Shown here in pieces: positions 5,513-10,054 of a stretch of 10,054 bases of DNA (position 1 is the first letter of the stretch; every line of letters starts with the position of its first letter). The stretch is from an uncultured Clostridia bacterium (lineage in GTDB: Bacteria > Bacillota > Clostridia > Christensenellales > Aristaeellaceae): positions 1-10,054 of the forward strand of contig CALCUD010000153.1 of the NCBI GenBank assembly GCA_937906775.1, given 5' to 3'. A program made the translations under genes and the position numbers. The notes below the pieces were generated by a model that had not been told where the DNA came from, searched no databases, and was given only the letters and a program-made list of their open reading frames with translations.

Positions 5513-6487
5513 ATGAGCGAGCAGAGAAAACCGCTGGTCAGCCATATCTTTACCGCGGATCCGTCCGCGCACGTTTTCAACGGCAAGATCTATGTATATC
5601 CTTCCCACGACATTCCCCACGAGGGCGAAGATAACGACGACGGCGACGAATACCGGATGGAGGATTATCACATCCTGTCCATGGACGGGCCCGACGCGCC
5701 CTGCGTCGACAACGGATGCGCCCTGCACATGAAGGACGTTCCGTGGGTCAGCAAACAGATGTGGGCGCCCGACGCCGCCGAGAAGGACGGGAAATACTAC
5801 CTCTATTTCCCGGCCCGCGACAAAGACGGGATCTTCCGCATCGGCGTGGCCGTCGGCGACGATCCCGCCGGTCCCTTCACGCCCGAAGACGGGCCCATCC
5901 CCGGAAGCTACAGCATCGATCCCTGCGTCCTGCAGGATGACGACGGCCGGGCCTATATGGCCTACGGCGGACTCTGGGGCGGCCAGCTCGAAATGTGGCA
6001 GAGCGGCGAATTCGACGAGAAGGCCCACCGCCCGGCCGGCGATGAAAAGGCCCTGGGGCCGATGTTCGCGGAGCTGAACGCGGATATGAAGACCTTTAAG
6101 ACCGAGCCGAAGCATCTCCGGATCCTGGACGAAAACGGGGAGGACCTGAAGGCCGGCGACGAAGACCGCCGCTATTTCGAAGGCCCCTGGATGCATAAGT
6201 TCGGCGGGAAGTACTATCTGTCCTACTCCACCGGCACGACGCATTATCTGGTCTACGCGGAGTCCGACCGTCCGGAGGGACCGTACACCTACCGCGGAAG
6301 GATCATGGAGCCCGTGCTCGGCTGGACCACCCATCATTCCATCGTGGAATATCAGGGGAAATGGTACCTGTTCTATCACGACTGCGAGCTGTCGCAGGGG
6401 ATCAACCACCGCCGCTGCGTCAAATTCACGGAGCTGACGGTCCACGAAGACGGAACCATCGACACGGTCTTCCCCTACGAAAAATAA
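5513..6487 (+). CDS. Glycoside hydrolase family 43, cytoplasmic
   Basis: The 324-residue protein is a single five-bladed beta-propeller of the GH43 type. These enzymes invert configuration and act as beta-xylosidases, alpha-L-arabinofuranosidases or arabinanases. The three catalytic acids are in place: D16 (TADPSAH) as general base, D136 (YSIDPCVL) as pKa modulator and E223 (YFEGPWMHK) as general acid. A conserved His lies in WTTHHSIV (about 271-278). There is no signal peptide and no C-terminal binding module, so it likely cleaves imported short xylo- or arabino-oligosaccharides. The ATG has GGAGG (5500-5504) 8 nt upstream. Serine O-acetyltransferase follows after 15 bp, so the genes are co-transcribed despite unrelated roles. 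Exact specificity cannot be read from sequence; the length and lack of extra domains suit xylosidase/arabinofuranosidase subfamilies. Confidence 0.88.
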   Translation: MSEQRKPLVSHIFTADPSAHVFNGKIYVYPSHDIPHEGEDNDDGDEYRMEDYHILSMDGPDAPCVDNGCALHMKDVPWVSKQMWAPDAAEKDGKYYLYFPARDKDGIFRIGVAVGDDPAGPFTPEDGPIPGSYSIDPCVLQDDDGRAYMAYGGLWGGQLEMWQSGEFDEKAHRPAGDEKALGPMFAELNADMKTFKTEPKHLRILDENGEDLKAGDEDRRYFEGPWMHKFGGKYYLSYSTGTTHYLVYAESDRPEGPYTYRGRIMEPVLGWTTHHSIVEYQGKWYLFYHDCELSQGINHRRCVKFTELTVHEDGTIDTVFPYEK

Positions 6488-6502
6488 CAGGAGCGTCCGC
6501 CT

Positions 6503-7360
6503 ATGAAAGAACTGATCACCGAAACGGTGAAGGCGCTGAACGCGATCTCGACGGACAGCGTGCTGCGGTGCTCCCACGATTCCCCCCCGCCGGACCGGAG
6601 CGAAACGGTCCGCGTCGTCAAAGAGCTGCAGGCGCTGCTCTTTCCGCTGTGCTTCCGGCGGGAGAATCCCCGGATGAGCGACGAGGCGCTGCTGGAAAGC
6701 ACCGGGAACGACCTGAAACGCCAGGTCGAAGCGGCGCTCCGCTTCAGCGACAGGGAGGAAAACGCGGAGGAGCTCTGCGACCGCTTCATGGAGCGCCTGC
6801 CGGAGATCAAACGCCTGCTGCTGAACGACGTCGAAGCCCTGTATGAAGGGGATCCCGCCGCGAGCTGCCGGGAGGAGGTCCTGATCTGCTATCCCGGGTT
6901 CTACGCGATCTCCATCTACCGGATCGCGCACGAGCTGTACCGGCTCAATGTGCCGCTGATCCCCCGGATCATGACGGAATTCGCGCATGAAAAGACCGGC
7001 ATCGACATCCATGCCGGCGCGACGATCGGCGAATTCTTCTTCATCGATCACGGGACCGGCATCGTCATCGGCGAAACGACGACGATCGGCGACCACGTCA
7101 AGCTGTACCAGGGCGTGACGCTGGGCGCGCGCAGCTTCGAGCTGGACGAGAGCGGCAATCCGGTCAAAAAGATCAAGCGGCATCCGGATATCGGCAACCG
7201 CGTCGTCATCTACGCCAACGCCACCATCCTCGGCGGAGACACCCGGGTGGGGGACGGAAGCGTGATCGGAGGCAACACCTGGCTGACGGCGTCCGTCCCC
7301 GCGGGGAGCACCGTCTACTATTCCTCCCCGGACCGGCAGAAAGGAACGGACTTTTCATAA
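6503..7360 (+). CDS. cysE: Serine O-acetyltransferase (CysE/EpsC type)
   Basis: The 285-residue enzyme transfers acetyl from acetyl-CoA to L-serine, giving O-acetylserine for cysteine synthesis. The N-terminal ~150 residues are helical. From about 165 a left-handed parallel beta-helix follows (GIDIHAGATIG, FFIDHGTGIVIGET, LYQGVTLGA). By alignment to the E. coli enzyme the catalytic pair is D168 and H183, with the same 15-residue spacing. RHPDIGNRV at 226-234 matches the RHP substrate segment. The tail differs from E. coli CysE: GGNTWLTASVPAGSTVYY is typical of the longer EpsC-like group, and the protein ends without the usual Ile-terminated inhibitory tail, so feedback inhibition by cysteine may be altered (inference). 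AGGAG (6489-6493) sits 9 nt before the ATG. It is second in the GH43 cluster and ends just before a terminator-like hairpin. Confidence 0.9.
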   Translation: MKELITETVKALNAISTDSVLRCSHDSPPPDRSETVRVVKELQALLFPLCFRRENPRMSDEALLESTGNDLKRQVEAALRFSDREENAEELCDRFMERLPEIKRLLLNDVEALYEGDPAASCREEVLICYPGFYAISIYRIAHELYRLNVPLIPRIMTEFAHEKTGIDIHAGATIGEFFFIDHGTGIVIGETTTIGDHVKLYQGVTLGARSFELDESGNPVKKIKRHPDIGNRVVIYANATILGGDTRVGDGSVIGGNTWLTASVPAGSTVYYSSPDRQKGTDFS

Positions 7361-7371
7361 AACCACAGGAA

Positions 7372-7398
7372 GGACTCCCGCGCGGGAGTCCCTCTTTA
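7372..7398 (+). terminator. Terminator-like hairpin after serine acetyltransferase
   Basis: GGACTCCC (7372-7379), loop GCGC and GGGAGTCC (7384-7391) form a perfect 8-bp GC-rich stem followed by CTCTTTA. The T-run is weak. The next gene starts only 28 bp further on with no recognisable promoter between, so this hairpin probably attenuates rather than fully stops transcription. Confidence 0.6.
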
Positions 7399-7419
7399 CG
7401 TCAGGATGGAAATACACCT

Positions 7420-8325
7420 ATGAGCAAATCACTTCGGGGCAGCCTTCTTCTGCTGCTGGCCGCCGCGGTCTGGGGGGCGGCGTTCGTCGCGCAGCGCGTC
7501 GGAATGGACAATATCGGACCCCTCTGGTTCAACGGGCTCCGGATGCTGCTGGCGGGAACCGTTCTGCTTCCCGTGATCCGGATCGCGGACCGGAAAAGGG
7601 GCGCGGAGAAACCGCGGACCGGGGACCGGAAAACCCTGTGGAAGGCCGGAACGGTCTGCGGGCTGTTCCTTTTCATCGCGTCGAACCTGCAGCAGATCGG
7701 TCTGGTCGAGACAACGGCCGGGAAGGCCGGGTTCATCACCGCCCTGTACGTCGTGCTCGTCCCCGTCAGCACGTGGCTCCTGTTCCGGAAAAATCCGGGC
7801 CCGGTCATCTGGATCAGCGTCGCGCTCGCGGTGACGGGACTGTATCTGCTGTGCGTCCCCTCCGGCGAGCGGGAGCTGAACCGGGGGGACCTGGCCGTGC
7901 TGGGATGCGCCGTCTGCTACACCGGCCATATCCTGACGGTGGACCGCTTCTCCCCGCGGGTCGACGGGATCCGGCTGAGCTGCATCCAGTTTTTTGTATG
8001 CAGCGTCCTTTCCTGCGCGGTCGCCCTCTTCCGCGAAACGCTGACGGGGGAGATGCTGAAGGAGGCGCTGATCCCCATGCTGTACGCCGGCATCCTGTCC
8101 GGCGGGGTGGGATTCACGCTGCAGATCATCGCGCAGAAGGATACCAACCCGACGGTCGCCTCCCTGGTGATGTGCCTGGAATCCGTTTTCGCGCTGATCA
8201 GCGGCGCGCTGATCCTGGGCGAAAGGCTCAGCTCCCGGGAAAGCTGGGGCTGCGCGGTGATGTTCGCGGCGGTGATCCTGGCCCAGCTCAGCCCGCTGCT
8301 CCGGAAAAAGAAAGCGCGGGGATGA
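7420..8325 (+). CDS. EamA/DMT-superfamily transporter
   Basis: The 301-residue protein is an inner-membrane exporter-type transporter with about ten hydrophobic helices arranged as two EamA repeats. Repeat 1 starts at LLLLLAAAVWGAAFVAQRVG with the typical WG pair. Repeat 2 starts around LAVLGCAVCYTGHILTVDRF. Near the C-terminus are the family hallmarks NPTVASLVMCLESVFALISG and GERLSSRESWGCAVM. Substrates in this superfamily range from amino acids to metabolites. The adjacent upstream gene makes O-acetylserine, and E. coli EamA exports O-acetylserine and cysteine, so relief of that pathway is a reasonable guess, not shown. The ribosome binding site (AGGATGGA, 7403-7410, 9 nt before ATG) is weaker than others here. 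Transcription likely depends on read-through of the hairpin at 7372-7391. Confidence 0.88.
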   Translation: MSKSLRGSLLLLLAAAVWGAAFVAQRVGMDNIGPLWFNGLRMLLAGTVLLPVIRIADRKRGAEKPRTGDRKTLWKAGTVCGLFLFIASNLQQIGLVETTAGKAGFITALYVVLVPVSTWLLFRKNPGPVIWISVALAVTGLYLLCVPSGERELNRGDLAVLGCAVCYTGHILTVDRFSPRVDGIRLSCIQFFVCSVLSCAVALFRETLTGEMLKEALIPMLYAGILSGGVGFTLQIIAQKDTNPTVASLVMCLESVFALISGALILGERLSSRESWGCAVMFAAVILAQLSPLLRKKKARG

Positions 8326-8348
8326 CCTTCCGCCGCGCCGGAAAAAGC

Positions 8349-8387
8349 ATAACAAAACTCCGCGGCTTTGCGCGCCGCGGAGTATTT
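8349..8387. terminator. Bidirectional terminator between convergent genes
   Basis: ACTCCGCGGC (8357-8366), a 7-nt loop and GCCGCGGAGT (8374-8383) form a perfect 10-bp stem. On the minus strand it is followed by TTTTGTTAT (8357-8349), a good tail for the VanY-like gene. On the plus strand the tail is TATTTCAG, weaker but usable for the transporter gene. Confidence 0.8.
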
Positions 8388-8403
8388 CAGTTCAGGCCGG
8401 GGA

Positions 8404-9558
8404 TCAGTAGGAGAAGACCGTGACCACGCCGCCCATGTTGTCCAGGGAGGATTCGGAGGAATAGGAATTGGACGTCATCAGCAGGGAGAAGGAATCCGCC
8501 TCGCCGACATACTGGCGGTAGACCTCGTATTTCAGCTGACCGTCGACGAACAGCGCGATATGCGGATGCGCGCAAAGGTATTCGATGTATTCCTCCAGGC
8601 ACAGATCCATATAGTGCATGATCGCGGCGTTGCCCTTTCCGACGTAGCGGTACAGGTTGAAGGAGCCGGACATGCCGGTTTTGAAGCTCTTGTCGGTCGT
8701 GCCTTCCAGGGGCCAGTTGTTCAGCGGGAAGCGGAAGATCAGGCCGTATTTCCAGCAGTTTTCATTCATCCACTTGCCGGGCTCCGTGGTGGAGTACTTC
8801 GGCTTGCCGACTTCGGAATCGTTTTTGTCGTACAGCCGCAGCGTGAAGGAAAGGCCGGAGTTGTATTCGCTCGTGCCGGGATAGCTGACGTCTTTCTTCG
8901 CGGCGGCGTAGAGCTCTTCCTCGCTGCTATATTTGGACTTCAGCTTTTCGACCTTGTTCTGGAAAAAGGAGTTCTGGGTATCCCAGCTGCGGTAGCCTTC
9001 GGAGACCAGATAATGGGTCATGCCGGCGGCTTCCGCGTCGTCGATCGCGGCCTTCAGCGCGTCGGCGGCAACAGGGAACAGGGAAACGCTGGCGTTTTCG
9101 ACCTGCACCTTCCAGCTGAAGTAGTTCCCCAGACCGACGAGCTTGGACTCGTCAAAATCGTCGGGGCGGGCGTGCCACTGATTGATCAGGAGCATGCCGG
9201 TGTTCAGCCGGGGGGTGCTGTTGCTCAGCAGATCGGCGCGGGTGAGGGTGGCCGTTGTGGAGTTTTCCAGAGGATAATTGGTCAGATCCAGCACATCCCA
9301 GCCTTCGGACTTGTGAGCGGGCCAGATGAGCGTTTCGCTGGCGGAAGTCGCGCGCTGATATTCGGCGACCTCCGCGTCGTAGATCTGTTTTTTCTCGGCG
9401 TTGCGCTTTTCAGCGGCCTCCTGCTGGCGGGCAAGCTCGGTGTCCGTATAATTGCGGAAATAGTTCTGGCCCCAGAAACAGGCGGCGCAAAGCGCGGCGA
9501 AAAGAACCGTCAGGATCACAACGACCGGGACAGCCTTGCTCTTTTTTTGCTTACTCAT
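8404..9558 (-). CDS. VanY-like M15B peptidase homologue lacking the active site
   Basis: The 384-residue protein has a basic N-terminus, one membrane segment at about 10-29, then a charged linker to about 70; the rest should lie outside the membrane. Residues ~155-325 follow the D,D-carboxypeptidase VanY/M15B fold: VSEGYRSWDTQ (185-195), PGTSEYNSGLSFT (227-239), WMNENCWKYGLIFRFP (263-278) and LYRYVG (302-307). Active members read SEHxxGxxxD and EPWHYRYVG. Here the first Zn ligand His is Y232, the Asp ligand is T239, the final His ligand is L302 and the catalytic Glu is S299. All four are lost while the surrounding fold motifs persist, so it cannot be a conventional zinc peptidase and is probably a peptidoglycan- or protein-binding pseudoenzyme. 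About 55 residues past the domain are not recognisable. The ATG has AGGTG 8 nt upstream. No frameshift or stop suggests decay. Confidence 0.8.
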   Translation of the reverse strand: MSKQKKSKAVPVVVILTVLFAALCAACFWGQNYFRNYTDTELARQQEAAEKRNAEKKQIYDAEVAEYQRATSASETLIWPAHKSEGWDVLDLTNYPLENSTTATLTRADLLSNSTPRLNTGMLLINQWHARPDDFDESKLVGLGNYFSWKVQVENASVSLFPVAADALKAAIDDAEAAGMTHYLVSEGYRSWDTQNSFFQNKVEKLKSKYSSEEELYAAAKKDVSYPGTSEYNSGLSFTLRLYDKNDSEVGKPKYSTTEPGKWMNENCWKYGLIFRFPLNNWPLEGTTDKSFKTGMSGSFNLYRYVGKGNAAIMHYMDLCLEEYIEYLCAHPHIALFVDGQLKYEVYRQYVGEADSFSLLMTSNSYSSESSLDNMGGVVTVFSY

Positions 9559-9655
9559 GGATCAGACACCTGCCTTTATTCAAAGGTTGGGTAGTATCGT
9601 TCTTTAAGAAGTTCGCCGCGTCAGGGGCGGAATCCTTCTTTCTCCGGGAATCGGC

Positions 9656-10054
9656 TCACATTCTCTCGGGCGCTTCGATCCCGATGAGCCAGAGCCCGGT
9701 CTTCAGGATGTTTCTGACGGCGCCGGCCAGCGCGACGCGGGCGGCGGCGTCACCGGGTTCGCCGTCCAGGATCCGGTGCTCGTAATAATACTTGTTCAAG
9801 CGAACCTTATCAGGATAGATCACGTTGTCGTTGTACCATACGGCAAGCTTCTGATCATCCATACCATTCATTGCCTCATAATCTGCCTCAGAAATCTTAA
9901 TTAACGGATAATTCGCGGTCAATTCACAGAAATTCGCGTTCTTGAAACAATCCACGAACTCCGCGATCATCTCATCCTCAAGTCTATACTTCAGCGTTGC
10001 AGGTCCTGTGATTCCCGGGCGCAGCTTCAGCACATCCCTGTCGTCACCCTCCAG
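9656..10054 (-). CDS. Partial chimeric ORF: sugar transferase joined to the ArgS C-terminus
   Basis: The frame is open from the window edge and ends in TGA at 9656; there is no start inside. The first ~85 residues match the C-terminal part of bacterial lipid-carrier sugar transferases (Bac_transf): LKLRPGITGPATLKYR, then WYNDNVIYPDKVRLN. Such enzymes load the first sugar phosphate onto undecaprenyl phosphate. The last ~40 residues are instead the arginyl-tRNA synthetase C-terminus, RILDGEPGDAAARV through LIGIEAPERM, part of the tRNA anticodon-binding domain. The switch falls at NKYYYEH (9796-9776), a stretch plausible in both families. Codon use changes there: the sugar-transferase side uses many A/T third positions, while the ArgS side is almost wholly G/C like the rest of the window. 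No natural protein of this layout is known to me. A false assembly join at shared bases is the likeliest reading; recombination is the alternative. Confidence 0.7.
   Translation of the reverse strand: MEGDDRDVLKLRPGITGPATLKYRLEDEMIAEFVDCFKNANFCELTANYPLIKISEADYEAMNGMDDQKLAVWYNDNVIYPDKVRLNKYYYEHRILDGEPGDAAARVALAGAVRNILKTGLWLIGIEAPERM

Noticed and set aside
5489..7183. Long minus-strand open frame of 564 codons
   Set aside because: It lies opposite GH43 and serine acetyltransferase, both with intact catalytic motifs; the translation is the Asp/Arg/Val-rich pattern typical of an antisense GC-rich frame.
7429..8355. Minus-strand open frame of 308 codons
   Set aside because: It is antisense to the EamA transporter; its translation is highly charged and low in hydrophobic residues, with no family pattern.
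8404..9558. VanY-like gene as a pseudogene from ordinary decay
   Set aside because: There is no stop or frameshift, codon use matches neighbours and structural motifs are kept; only active-site positions have changed.
8368..9594. Long plus-strand open frame of 408 codons
   Set aside because: It is antisense to the VanY-like gene, begins inside a terminator hairpin and has no family motif.
1..10054. CRISPR array, tRNA or rRNA gene, insertion sequence or phage genes
   Set aside because: No regularly spaced direct repeats, cloverleaf, rRNA-like stretch or transposase motif was seen on either strand by eye.

Overview
The window looks like chromosomal DNA from a GC-rich, Clostridia-type Bacillota, possibly a gut or rumen plant-fibre degrader. 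The evidence is strong GGAGG ribosome binding sites, a SAM-I-clan riboswitch with an intrinsic terminator, a VanY-type M15B protein, a hexuronate pathway and a cytoplasmic GH43 enzyme. This placement is an inference; no rRNA or other marker is present.

Left end (1-1006): a minus-strand unit begins with a probable promoter at 798-826. It then has a SAM-I-clan aptamer (706-791), a terminator that competes with an antiterminator, and a second hairpin that buries the ribosome binding site of an unrecognised 104-residue protein (301-615). Behind that gene lies a decayed YafQ/RelE-type toxin gene (108-308) with an in-frame amber codon, followed by a terminator. Divergently, 1007-1537 encodes a zinc-ribbon membrane protein of unknown function.

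Hexuronate operon (1550-4505, minus): uxaB (tagaturonate reductase) and uxaA (altronate dehydratase) are 1 nt apart behind a near-consensus promoter. Together they turn D-tagaturonate into 2-keto-3-deoxygluconate, the middle of galacturonate (pectin) catabolism. The isomerase, kinase and aldolase are not in the window.

Middle (4747-8325): a small polysaccharide deacetylase without a signal peptide (minus) diverges from a plus-strand cluster through overlapping promoter regions. The cluster holds a cytoplasmic GH43 glycosidase, serine O-acetyltransferase and, after a hairpin, an EamA-family exporter. Pairing the acetyltransferase with an EamA exporter suggests O-acetylserine or cysteine metabolism and efflux.

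Right end (8404-10054, minus): a membrane-anchored VanY-like protein has lost every zinc ligand and the catalytic glutamate. Next comes an open frame running off the edge whose last ~40 residues are the ArgS C-terminus but whose earlier part is a lipid-carrier sugar transferase, with a sharp base-composition change at the junction. This is a genuine fusion or, more likely, an assembly join.

The best leads are the riboswitch with its unknown target gene, the VanY-like pseudoenzyme, and the ArgS/sugar-transferase chimera.
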